The position numbers were made by a program, and so were the translations under genes. Positions 1-11,047 of a stretch of DNA of 64,000 nucleotides are shown here, piece after piece (positions within the stretch are counted from its first letter, which is position 1; every line of letters begins with the position of its first letter). The notes under the pieces were generated by a model that worked only from the letters and a program-made list of their open reading frames with translations, did not search any database and was not told the DNA's origin. Source of the DNA: Flaveria trinervia (taxonomy: Eukaryota; Streptophyta; Magnoliopsida; Asterales; Asteraceae). The stretch covers positions 94,204,666-94,268,665 of the forward strand of contig CM046443.1 in NCBI GenBank assembly GCA_025506515.1, given 5' to 3'.

Positions 1-492
1 CTTATTTATTCACAGATTATAATTAGTAATAAACACGAAAAGTTATAGTACGATATTTTAAAATAAAATATATATATATAAAATTATATATACGTATTTG
101 TTCAAGAGAAAAAATAATTATACTATTTTTAAATCTCTTATCTAATAGTCTCATTTTTTAATATTTGTTTTAAGATTTTCTTATAAAAAATTATTATTTA
201 TAAAAATCTTGTTTATTAAAAACTAAAGTTTCTAATTATTCTAGTTGTTTTAATAAAAGTACTTTTAGAAAATTTTATATTTTTTATAATTATTTAAAAA
301 GGATTGATTTAATTTTTTTGTTAAATATTTTAGAAAATATATGAATTTTAATTTTCTTAATTAAATTTATTTTTAAAAACATAGTGTGATTTTAAACAAA
401 ATGTATATGAAAGAGAAAAATGTATTGATAATATCCTGCAACACTTGACTACTGAATTTTTTGGAAAAGTGTTTTTCATTCATGTGGGGGAT
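1..492. other. AT-rich sequence ending in a polypurine tract
   Basis: No ORF or recognisable gene is present; the stretch is strongly AT-rich. Its last bases (about 484-492, GTGGGGGAT) look like the polypurine tract that normally sits just before a 3' LTR of a copia element, and the sequence that follows does begin with a typical LTR start (TGTTGGAAAT). The stretch could therefore be the 3' end of an upstream copia copy that shares its LTR with the element to the right. No coding remnant was seen to confirm this. Confidence 0.45.
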
Positions 493-1276
493 TGTTGGAA
501 ATTTATTGATAATATTAATATGGTTATTAATATTTACTCAATAAATTAATGTGTTGAATGAAAATTAATGTGCTTAATGACATTAGGAATTAATAGTATG
601 GAAAGTTGTCTCATATTGGAGGAAAGAAAGAATATAAAATGGTTTGTATTCTATAATCTCTTGTCTATATTATTTCATAAAGTGTCACACTAAGTGGATT
701 CCCGAAGGGTGCTTAACTTGCACACGCGCGCGCGGCGTGGGCATGTGGGCGCAATGTGGCGCTTTGATGGCGCACTATGCACTTCGCACACTCGCATCAC
801 CGCGAGCCGCTTGAGAGTCGTCGTAGTATTTTTGAAGGTTGGTTCGAGGGTCTAGTCAGGTGCGACTGACCTTGGTGCGTGGTCAGAGTTGTGACTCATA
901 ACAGCTTCCGTTACACGTTGACTGAAACCAACGACTATTAATTACGAATTAATTAAGCAGTTACGATTTCGGATTAATGGCTGGGTGGTTGTTATGGTTT
1001 GAATTCCACTATAAATACTGAGTGTAGCTCAGTAGAAAGAGACACGAACACAACTCGAAACCTGCAGCAAAACAGGTTCTCTATCTCTCTGGATTCTCTT
1101 CTACAAACAAGTTCGGGTTCTAGATCAATCCTGGCAGTACAAACTGCTTCGGCTGTTGTACCCTGGGAAACAAAATGAGATCTTTTGGGAGGCTCAGAAT
1201 TTGTTTTAAGGGCCCCGTGTTGAACACGATCCTCAACTTTTACATTTCTGTTTCTTTTATTTTTGTAAATGTATCA
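493..1276 (+). repeat. Copia left LTR
   Basis: It begins TGTTGGAAAT and ends TGTATCA, with the TG...CA ends expected of an LTR. The segment 1031-1276 is repeated with few differences at 15738-15982, and the similarity stops at the same CA, which fixes the right boundary. A TATA-like ATAAATA lies near 1011-1017, followed by the conserved transcribed part (AGTAGAAAGAGACACG onward). The length is 784 bp. Confidence 0.8.
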
Positions 1277-1719
1277 TTGTAAAAGTGATTGATAGTCATT
1301 TATTTATATTCAGTTGTATTGAATATATCAATAAAATTGTTTGAAGTTTTATTTTATATGAATGGTTCCTACAAACTTAAAACACATTTTAAAAACACCG
1401 TTCATATATTAATTATGTTTTTAAAAGGTTAATTTTTTTAATTGTTTCCGCTTTCTTATTCACGAATGATCTTTAAAGTTGAACTTAGAACATCTATCGT
1501 TGAGTTCTGAAAGTAGTTTAATTTTTTTTGAATTCGTTTGTGGTTATAACTGTTTTCGTTTTCTTATTCACGAGTGATCTTCAAAGTTGAACTTAGAACA
1601 TCTTTTGTTGAATTTTTAGAATTGTGAAAATAGTTTGAATTATTTTTTCAATTTTGGTTGTTATTTCAATTTGTTGGAAATTGTTCTAACTTAACTGTTT
1701 TTGTAAAACAACAAACAAC

Positions 1720-2997
1720 ATGTCTTCAAGTGTTATGAGTTTCTCTTTATCAGCCCCTTTAGCTGCAACCACTGTGGGACCGACCACTGTGGCAAACCAT
1801 GTCGAGAACCCGAAAAGTTCACGGGTGTCCATTTTAAAAGATGGCAACAGAAGATGTTCTTCTACTTGACAACCTTGAACTTTGCACAGTTCTTGGAGAA
1901 AACTGCTCCCCTATCTAAAGAAGGGGATGATGCTCACCTTGAGTGTCATTGATGCTTGGAAGCATTCGAAATTTCTTTGTCGCAACTACGTTTTGAATGG
2001 TCTTTGTGATTCTTGTATAACGTGTATTGCAACATAAAGACTGCCAAAGAACAATCAGAGTCTTTAGACAAGAAGTATAAAACTGAGGATGCCGGTAGCA
2101 AGAAATTAATTGTTGCTTGATTCTTAAATTTTAAAATGTTTTATAACAAGACTGTGATTAGCCAAATTCAAGAATTACAAGTTATACTTCATGAAGTTCA
2201 TGCTGAGGGGATGCCTCTCAACAACACCTTCCAAGTTGCAGCCATGATTAAAAAGTTGCCTCCAAGTTGGATAGAGTTTAAGAACTACCTTAATCTCAAA
2301 CAAAAGGAGATGACTGTGGATGAACTTATTGTTCATCTTCGAATTGAAGAAGACAACAAAATGGCTTAAAAAGGCACCCGTGTGGAACCAATAGCAAAGG
2401 CAAATATGGTTGAACATGGGCAATCGTCAAGGGGTTATCAAGGTAAAGGGAAAAATGCAATTGGGAAACTAAAGGTGAACCTTGGACCAAAGAAAGGAGT
2501 TGTGAAAAAGAAACCTCCTCCTCCTCCTTTCCAAGGTATTTGCTATAATTTCAATAAGACGGGACACCGTGCTAATCAATGCAAGCAACCAAAGCGTGAG
2601 CATGCGCATATGGTGGATGAAGACGGTGAACCGTTAGTGGCAATGATCACCGAGTTATCGGCAATGGTGGAAGAAGTCAACCTCGTGGGAGACAATCCGC
2701 ATGGATGGTTCATTGATACAGGAGCTACCCGTTATGTGTGTGGTAACAAGACCCTCTTTAGAACTTTTAAAGAGGTTAAGGGTGATGAAAAGCTTTATAT
2801 GGGTAATAAAGCTACAACCGACATCAAAGGTGAAGGAATATGATCTTGAAGATGACTTCCGGAAAGGAACTCACTTGACCAACACCTTGTATGTCCCGGA
2901 GATTCGCAAGAATCTTGTTTCGGGATGGTTGCTTAATAAGTTTGATTTTCGTTTAGTGTTTGAGTTGGACAAGTTTGTCCTTACTAAACGTGGAATG
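1720..2997 (+). pseudogene. Copia gag and protease remnant
   Basis: The ATG at 1720 starts a copia Gag (MSSSVMSFSLSAP). A missing base near 1808 throws it out of frame; the other frame then shows the family sequence FKRWQQKMFFYLTTLNFA. The retrotransposon-gag/UBN2-type region continues at 2136-2369 (LPPSWIEFKNYLNL). A zinc knuckle follows near 2550 (CYNFNKTGHRANQC), in which the second Cys of CX2CX4HX4C is Phe. The protease active site DTGA is near 2716, and the start of the pre-integrase domain (NTLYVPEIRKNLVSG) is near 2880. The frame is cut by the chromovirus at 2998 and resumes at 15696 (MYVGKGYALNGMFK). Several frameshifts make it non-functional. Confidence 0.85.
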
Positions 2998-5611
2998 TGT
3001 CACACCCCCGCTAAGAGCGGAAACACGGGGGCGTAACGAGACGGGAATCGTCATAACACATGGTAAGCGATAGAGATGCAATAATAATAATGATGACAAG
3101 CGTGTCATGACAACACCCGACAACAAGGGGACTTGTGTCGTGTTTAGTCAATATTCACGACAACATAGCCATAAGCATAAACATGACACATAGATCATAA
3201 TACATAGATGATAACATTGTATGCAATTCCCACAACCCGGGAACAAGTTACAAAGTATAACGTTGTTTGAAATAGATACATCAATTGTTTTCCAAAATGA
3301 CAAGTTTGGCCCGAAAAAGCGTCCTAGGGTCTCCACTAAGGCAGCACACCTAGAACCTCAGCTAGCATGATCACCTGAAAAGATATGCTCAAAATGGTCA
3401 ACAAAATTGTTGGTGAGTTCGCAGGTTTAAAGTAAATAAGTAATTGATGCTGTATAAGGTTGTTGCAGAATACCGTGCATACAGTTATAAGTAAGAAAAA
3501 TCACATGACAAGAGCTTTACAACCAAACCTAATGACGTACACAAAGGATCTTATCGGAATATATTCACCCAAGGCCCGTACCTGGCTATTGTTGGTACTA
3601 ACTAGTATACCAACACGAGGGTGGGGGTGTCAACCCAGTAGTACTACCAATACCTAACCGTCGGTTCCACACTGGAATTAGATGGTTGCAAGAAAGAACC
3701 ACAAAGCAGACTCAATCATGTATCAGATAAGTACCCACAAAACAGTAGCACGTTAATTCCAAGTATGTAAATTGTATGTATGTTGTACAGCATAGAAAAC
3801 GGGCGAGCATACTTTTCCCCCATGTTTATAAATGTTTGTAAAGTAGTATAAGCACAAAAAGGGGCCACAAAACTCACATATTAAGTGGTAAGTATGAAAG
3901 ATCGAGATTCCTAACAGTTGTATGCAGAGAACAGTCAACACCTATTGACAGTTATTGTTAAGCATTAATGACCTGTACAAAGCGTATAGTAATGGTTGGT
4001 CGGTTCGGGTTGTATTGTTTCGATCGTGGGTAGCACACACACACAAGCGGACACACGTATCACATCTTATGTAGATCCAAGTACTACGAGTAGTTGTCAT
4101 TGCTTATGACATCCGTGAAATGATCTCGTGGTTAAGAAAGATAGCACTTGTTAAGTATTTGGAGTTTCAATTGGATTGTCGATAACTGTAAAATGTTAGG
4201 TTGTTTTCAATTGAAATAGTATGTGCATGTTGATAGCGTTGACTTTAATCTTTGTGGTCAAGCAATGACACTTTTACTGATGTTGCCTTATCATCATCAA
4301 ACGTTGAAGGGGAAATTCATACTCAACATCATCAGTCACACAACAGGACCGGACGCTCGACTCAACGCTCCATCCTCACGAATCAACCTTCAATCGTACG
4401 AATCAGCTTCATTCGTACGATTGAGTCTTCATTCGTATGGCTGGCATTCAGTCGTACCACACAACACACATTCGCACGACCCAAACTCCATGCGCACGAA
4501 TCAACCCTCAATCGTGCGAATTAGCTACTTTCGTGCGATTGAACCTTCATTCGTGCGATTGGACTCCAGTCATGCGAAACACGCACAATCGCATACATTC
4601 CGTCGGTCACCTGACTCAATCGCACACAATCATTCATACGCATGACTCAATCACATACACTCATTCGCACGCATGACTCAATCGCATACGAACTCACAGT
4701 CGCACGACTCAGTCGCACGAATCAGTCGCACGACATGCCTAGTCGCACAACTCAGTCGCACAATTGACTTAGACGCAAGATTCAGTCGCACGACTCACTC
4801 AGTCGCACGGCTCAATCGCCTGACAGACCCAGTCGCCTGAACTGCAGAATCGCGACTGCGGTCGGGTTGAGCAGCCCCCGAGCTGCTCTAAACGCGAGTT
4901 TTACACCACAAGGACTTCTAGAAACACTCTACAAACATACACAAACATGAAACACAAGCAGGAAGACCTCACACGCACCCACACGACCTCATGTGCTCGG
5001 ATGAACCCGAGCACCCGAAACCCTAGAAAACACAGCAGTAAAACCAAGCCAAAAATGGGTTGAACAAGGTTTTCTACCTGCTAGGAACGAGTATACACGA
5101 TGATACCCAAGATTTGGCAGTGAAAACGCAACAAACGTGATGGTTTTAGGTGCTAGATCGAGAGAGAAAGTGGAGAAGATGTTGAAGGTGAAGAAGATGA
5201 GAATGAGGATAAATGGCTGGGAATGGGGTTTTATACCCATTTCAGGTTTGCAAAATGGCAAGTATAGTCCCTGCACTTAACCTCGAGTTCCCTAAAAATT
5301 TGTTTCGGTTGATTACGATCTTAAAATGTTCGTTATATTAAGGTTGAAAGTGTGTTTAATGGCATTTGATAGTCTAAAATGGTTTTATTAATGACAATGG
5401 TTGAAATTAGAAATGTTATATTTGTGGTAATGGTGATGAAATTTATAAAAGGTTTATGCTTAGCATACGTTCTCGGAGGAAGTACAGGCACAGGGGAAAA
5501 TAAGGCAGACATGATTCCTTAAAGCAGGAGTTCATGAAGAAAAGGAAGAATAATTAAAATATTCTATGCTTATTTATGTCGTTCGACGGACCTTAAGTGA
5601 CGGATGTCACA
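2998..5611 (-). repeat. 3' LTR of the chromovirus
   Basis: On the minus strand it starts TGTGACATCCGTCA and ends GGGGGTGTGACA. It matches the interrupted copy at 11048-15690 almost throughout, with scattered substitutions and one-base indels. A TATAAAA box on the minus strand lies at 5229-5235; transcription would then start near 5200. This puts the motif array at 4370-4850 in the transcribed part of the LTR. The length is 2614 bp. Confidence 0.9.
4370..4850. repeat. Array of TCGTACGA/TCGTGCGA/TCGCACGA motifs in the LTR
   Basis: About 480 bp are filled with irregularly spaced copies of an 8-base CpG-rich, near-palindromic motif, first as TCGTACGA, then TCGTGCGA, then TCGCACGA and TCGCATAC variants. 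The inverted pair 4391-4403 and 4411-4423 forms a perfect 13-bp stem with a 7-base loop. The other LTR copy (about 14450-14940) has the same array but lacks one 12-base unit, as expected for slippage. A chance ORF runs through the array and has no meaning. Confidence 0.8.
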
Positions 5612-5626
5612 ACATCCCCCAGTTGA
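5612..5626 (-). other. Polypurine tract of the chromovirus
   Basis: On the minus strand AACTGGGGGATGT lies immediately before the 3' LTR start, after the conserved TTTCGGGACGAAATT. This is the usual plus-strand priming site of chromoviruses. Confidence 0.8.
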
Positions 5627-7120
5627 GAGAATTTCGTCCCGAAATTCAGCTGGAGTTAGGTCCAAGAGTGTCATCCACGAATAGGTGTGGCATTTGAGTT
5701 TCATTTGATCTTCTCGTTCCCATGTAAACTCTGGCCCTCGTTTTGAATTTCACCTCACGCGAACAATTGGTATTCTGCTGCGCTTCAACTGTTTGACCTT
5801 ACGATCCATGACTTCAATGGGTTCCTCAATAAAATGAAGCTTTTCGTCTATTTTGATATCGTCAATGGGTACGTGAAGTGATTTGTCAGCCAAACACTTC
5901 TTGAGGTTCGACACATGGAAAGTATCATGCACACCGTTGAGTTCTTGTGGTAACCTTAATCGGTAAGCCACTGGACCAATTCTTTCTGTAATCTCGAATG
6001 GTCCAACGTATCTTGGGGCTAACTTCCCTTTCTTTCCAAACCGAACAACTCCTTTCCAAGGAGAGACTTTGAGTAGCACTCGGTCCCCAACGTTGAATTC
6101 TAGAGGCTTTCGACGATTGTCGGCGTAGCTCTTTTGGCGATCTCTAGCGGCTTTCAGCCTCTCTTTGATTTGGAAGATCTTGTCGGTTGTTTCCTGGATG
6201 ATCTCTGGGCCTGTTAACTGACTTTCACCAATCTCGGCCCAACAAACGGGTGATCTACACTTCCTTCCGTACAACGCTTCGAACGGAGCACACCTAATGT
6301 TGGTGTGGTAGCTGTTATTGTAAGAGAACTCAATCAATGGCAAATGAGTATCCCAACTACCACCAAAGTCGATTACACACGCTCTCAGCATGTCTTCTAG
6401 CGTTTGTATGGTTCGTTCACTTTGGCCATCTGTTTGAGGGTGATAGGCGTACTCATGTCTAATCGAGTGCCCATTGCTTTCTGTAGTGTTTGCCAAAATC
6501 GTGAAGTGAATCGGCCGTCACGGTCGGATATGATTGACACCGGCACTCTGTGTCTTGTCACGACCTCTTTTATGTACAATCTCGCCAACTTGTCCATTTT
6601 GTAGTCTTCTCGGATTGGCAAGAAGTGTGCTGATTTCGTCATTCGATCCACTGCGACCCATATCGAGTCATGCCCGTTGCTCGCTTGAGGGAGTTTGGTA
6701 ATGAAGTCCATGGCTATGTTCTCCCATTTCCATTCGGGAATCTCAGGTTGCTGTAACAGTCCCGATGGTTTCTGATATTCAGCTTTAACTTTCGAGCATG
6801 TCAAGCATCTGCTGACGTACGTGGCAATGTCTTTCTTTAGGCCTGGCCACCGGTACAGATCTTTGAGATCGTGGTACATCTTGTCAGCGCTAGGATGAAT
6901 AGAATATCGTGTCTTGTGTGCTTCATCCATGACCAAGGTACGTACACCTCCCCACTTGGGTACCCATATACGGTCCACGAAGTACTGCACACCATCGTCC
7001 TTGCACATCAGTTGTTTGTCCAACCCTCAGAATTCTTCTCCCGCAAGGTTTCCTTCTTTCAACGCCTCACTTTGTGCAATTTGGATCTGAGCTTTCAAAT
7101 TTGTTTGAATGATCAACCCC
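5627..7120 (-). pseudogene. Chromovirus integrase and chromodomain
   Basis: The region encodes the C-terminal third of Pol. From 7023 downward it shows the HHCC zinc-binding domain ([15 protein letters not shown]), then the catalytic core with the first Asp in AMDFITKLP and the second in SDRDGRF. A frameshift near 6440 leads to the second frame ([18 protein letters not shown]), which holds the catalytic Glu region. The GPY/F-like segment ([14 protein letters not shown]) follows at about 6000. The chromodomain begins near 5835 ([14 protein letters not shown]) and is cut by a TGA in place of the conserved Trp at about 5747-5749; the frame continues as NSKRGPEFTWERED. The enzyme would insert element cDNA, with the chromodomain guiding it to heterochromatin. 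The frameshift and stop disable this copy. Confidence 0.88.
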
Positions 7121-8708
7121 AAAGCTCGAGCACGTAGTGGTTTCACGTGTTCCTTGCGGCTTAGAGCATCAGCCACCACATTAGCTTTCCCCGGATGATA
7201 CCGGATTTCACAATCTTAGTCACTAAGAAGCTCTACCCAATGTCGCTGTCGCATATTGAGTTCCTTCTGATCCAGAATATGTTGAAGGCTTTTATGATCC
7301 GTGTATACGATGCATTTGGTTCCATACAGGTAATGCCTCCATATTTTAAGTGCGAATACTACAACGCCCAACTCAAGATCATGAGTCGTGTAGTTCTTCT
7401 CGTGCACCTTAAGTTGTCGCGAAGCGTAGGCGATCACCTTATCTTTCTGCATTAGTACACATCCCAACCCTTGATGCGAAGCATCACAGTACACCACAAA
7501 ATCACCAGTTCCGTCTGGGAGGGACAATATCGGTGCATTGCACAGCTTATCTTTCAGCGTTTGGAACGTCCGTTCTTGCGCATATCCCCAATCAAACTTC
7601 TTGTCTTTCTGAGTCAGTAACGTCAACGGTTGAGCGATCTTTGAAAAGTTCGCAATGAAACGACGATAGTATCCGGCTAATCCTAAGAACTGCCGTATCT
7701 CTGAAGGTGTCTGGGTGTATACCATTTCTTTACCGCTTCGATCTTGCCGGGATCTTCATGAATCCCGTCTTTGTTAACCACATGACCCAAAAACTTCACC
7801 TCTCGCACCCAGAATGCACACTTCGAGAACTTGGCGAAAAGTTTCTCTTCTCTTAACAGTTCCAGTATTGCCCGAAGGTGTTCTTCATGGTCCTCCTTCG
7901 ATCGAGAGTAGATAAGTATGTCGTCAATGAATACGATCACAAACTTATCCAAGTAAGGTTTGCACACCCGATTCATCAAGTCCATGAACACAGCTGGTGC
8001 GTTAGTCAATCCGAACGGCATGACCAAAAACTCATAGTGCCCATAACGAGTTCTAAACGCTGTCTTCGGTATGTCCTCCTCAAAAACTCTTAGTTGGTGA
8101 TATCCAGATCGAAGGTCGATCTTGGAAAAATACGAAGCTCCTTGTAACTGATCAAACAGGTCGTCGATCCTGGGGAAAGGATACCGATTCTTTACAGTTA
8201 ATTTGTTCAACTCACGGTAGTCGATGCACATACGGAACGACCCATCCTTCTTCTTGACAAATAACACTGGTGCTCCCCAAGGCGAGTGACTCGGCCGAAT
8301 AAAACCCTTCTCCAGTAGTTCCTGTAACTGGCTAGACAACTCTTGCATTTCAGACGGTGCCAACCGATACGGTGTCTTTGCTACCGGTGTAGCTCCAGGA
8401 ACCAACTCAATACGAAATTCCACCTGTCGTGGAGGAGGCAAACGAGGCAAGTCATCAGGAAATACATCTGGGTAATCCCGCACTACAGGGATATTTGCCA
8501 ATTTCTGCTCCTCTTCCTTCTTTTCCACCACATGAGCCAGAAAAGAGTAGCACTGTTTTCGTAAACTCCAGCGTGCTTTCATGCAGGAAATAAGCTTTAA
8601 GTTTCTCCCCGGTCTTTCTCCTTGAATTCTGAGTACTCCCCCGTCTGACATAGGATTCGCACTACCTTGTCTCGACAGACAATCTCGGCCCCGTGTTTCG
8701 ACAACCAA
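7121..8708 (-). pseudogene. Chromovirus reverse transcriptase and RNase H
   Basis: The longest open frame (8708-7683) holds a nearly complete reverse transcriptase: [17 protein letters not shown], the finger region with [18 protein letters not shown], and the catalytic FIDDILIYS (the gypsy form of YXDD). A frameshift near 7720 moves to the second frame (7725-7216), which carries the tether ([15 protein letters not shown]) and RNase H ([26 protein letters not shown]). A TAA replaces a conserved Tyr at about 7216 (LLSD*DCEIRYHPG). The protein would copy the element RNA into DNA. The RT itself looks intact, but the polyprotein is broken. Confidence 0.9.
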
Positions 8709-9361
8709 TCCATTCCCACAATCACATCGAAACTTCCTAGCTCAAAGGTATCAAGTCTATATCGAAGGTGTGGTTCTCTAATATTATCAAGCACTTTCTA
8801 ATAATCCCGTTGGCCTGAACAACCTACCATTGGCCATTTCTACAGAGTAGCTAGTTTCTAGCCTACTAGGACTCAAATCGAGCAATTGCATAAATTCAGA
8901 AGATATAAAGCTATTGTCTGCTCCAGTGTCAAATAATACAGATGCAAAGTGATTATTGAGTAAGTGCGTACCCGTGACGGCATTTGGGTCCTGACGGGCT
9001 TCATTGGCTCCAATGGCAAAAGCGCGTCCCCGAGCCGCGTGCCCCTGGTTTGTCGGGCCTTGATTTCCAGCTATAGCCATAGTCTGATGCTGGTTGTTCC
9101 CTTGTTGGCCCGACGCCCGATTCAGTTTGGGGCACATGTTTCGGTAGTGATCAGGGCTTCCACACTCATAACAGTCCCTGGCGTTCCCGGCGGGGTTAAC
9201 CGCGTTGACTAGTGCGACCATATTCGGCGTTGTTCTGCAGTCTCTTGCTAAATGTCTCGGGCGTCTACAGTTAGCGCACACCCCACGGCATAACTGGGGG
9301 ATGATGAAGTTGCACCTATCGCATCGGGGGTGCGGACCCACATATTCTCGCCTGCCCTGGG
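8709..9361 (-). pseudogene. Chromovirus zinc knuckles and protease
   Basis: One frame (9473-8787) shows two zinc knuckles, CANCRRPRHLARDC and CYECGSPDHYRNMC, both complete CX2CX4HX4C, followed by a Gln/Asn-rich linker and the aspartic protease with active site FDTGADNSFIS. The frame then shifts near 8790 into the 8794-8597 frame ([17 protein letters not shown]), which is the conserved C-terminal protease segment leading into RT. The zinc knuckles bind element RNA and the protease cuts the polyprotein. Confidence 0.88.
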
Positions 9362-10366
9362 TCACGGCCACAAAATTTCTGGTTGTCTTGGCCCTTTTCT
9401 CGAATTTCCCGGCACTCGACCGGCTCGTTTCCCAACTTCTTTCCTTTTCTCTGCTCCCTTGCCCAATACCCATGTTCTCACCATTTCATCAGTTAGAGCG
9501 CCAGCCTTCAGAATCGTGCTCTGAATAGTAGGAGGAGCAGTAACGGTTACCATTGCCCGGATTTGAGGCGCAAGTCCCCAAATGTACCTCTCTATCCTTT
9601 TTGATTCTGGGGTGACTAGATGTGGAACCAACCTTGCTAGCTCGTGAAAACGATCGGTGTAAGCTGCGTGCCCAGCCCCCACCATGGCATGATTCCAGAA
9701 CTCATGCTCAAGTTTTTGCATCTCATTAAGAGGACAGTACTCCTCGGTGATTAGGGCCTTGAACTCATCCACAACATTTGCATCGCGGATTCTCTTCCCT
9801 AGCCTGAATCTGAGTGTTCCACCACGTTAGTGCCTTGCCCTATAGTGAGCAAGTGGCGTACTTAATCTTTTGACTGTCGAGGCATTCGCTGATGTCGATC
9901 ACGGCCTCCATCTTTTCAAGCCATCTGGTCAGAGCTATGGCTCCACCTTTGCCATCAAACTCTCGTGGTTTACAAGCCACAAATTCCTTGTACGAACATC
10001 CCCGTCTAGCATTCACAACCCCGGTCTCATTAACAATTCCAGTTTCGTTACTGGCTGTACCACCATTTCCGTCTCCTGATTGCTTTCGTTCCCATTCGGG
10101 TTACCGTTATCATCATTATGATTGCCACCGTCCCCGTGGGGGTGAGAATTCTGAAGAACATCGCTCACTTGGGCCACGATAGTCGGAATTAGTGCGGCCA
10201 GCTTTTGAGCGATCAGGGCTGCCACATCCGCGTTCCCTGTTCCTTGATTGTTACTGGCAGGAGCATCATTTGTTCTTGGGGTTCTTCCCCCGCCTCTGCC
10301 TCTGCCTCTGCCCCTTGGGGCTTCATTTCCGCTACTATTACTGCGAGTAGATCTTCGAGGCGGCAT
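9362..10366 (-). pseudogene. Chromovirus gag
   Basis: The start codon at 10366 opens a basic Gly/Arg-rich N-terminus (MPPRRSTRSN, then RGRGRGRGGG), typical of Tekay-type Gag. The frame is lost near 10010, and the retrotransposon-gag core (WNTQIQAR-like, EEYCPLNEMQKLEHEFWN) reappears in another frame at 9772-9362. The region would form the capsid. At least two frameshifts separate the N-terminus from the zinc knuckles further on. Confidence 0.85.
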
Positions 10367-11047
10367 GTTCTATTCATAAAAGAGGTAACAGGTAAGCTTT
10401 AGTCACCATAAGATACACAAGTATTCCACTTATCAAGTTCCAATGTTCATGTTCGGTTGGTCAAGATCACCATGCAGCCCATTTCAAGCATATTCTCGGT
10501 ATACCGGTGATGTTTATATATAGGGTTCCCCGCAGCGTTCCCACCACACCCACGATGTACCGAGAATGATGCCCGATCCGGTTCCATGACATCCGACTTT
10601 CCTTTTCATCATATCCATAATAATCCAGCAAGTCAACTGAGAGCCCAAGCATGTAATAACGTATAGTCTGGTGGAGGTTGCCTATCTCGCATCCTTAAAG
10701 GACTCAGACATAGCCTCCTCGGGTCGGTCTCAGTATCCAAGGTTAAGCGCAGTATATGATCTGTGAAGATCTCTTCGGGTCTCAATACCCAAATTTGGTT
10801 ATGATAACTTGGCGTGCAGAGGGAACGGAAGATCTAATAGGAGCATCCCATAAAAGAGTGAGCACAAGGCTCTCTAATAGGGTGAAAAGATCACGAAATA
10901 GATATATAAACGAACAAGTAATGAGGAACACGTATGAGATACAAAATGCACACAACCTGGCATGCAATCTACATGAAGGTTCCTAGGTTATAGTCTAGGT
11001 CAAGCGTATTGCCTAATTCTCTATAACCAATAACTCTGATACCAGTC
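10367..11047 (-). other. Chromovirus leader with primer-binding site
   Basis: This is untranslated leader between the 5' LTR and gag. On the minus strand the primer-binding site TGGTATCAGAGTTA lies at 11031-11044, three bases inside the LTR end; its first 11 bases match the canonical initiator tRNA-Met site. No other gene was seen here. Confidence 0.8.

Noticed and set aside
4223..4676. Overlapping plus-strand ORFs of 79-140 codons (repeated at 14320-14922)
   Set aside because: They arise from the CpG motif array, which happens to lack stops; all frames give low-complexity Ser/His/Thr text and the real element is on the other strand.
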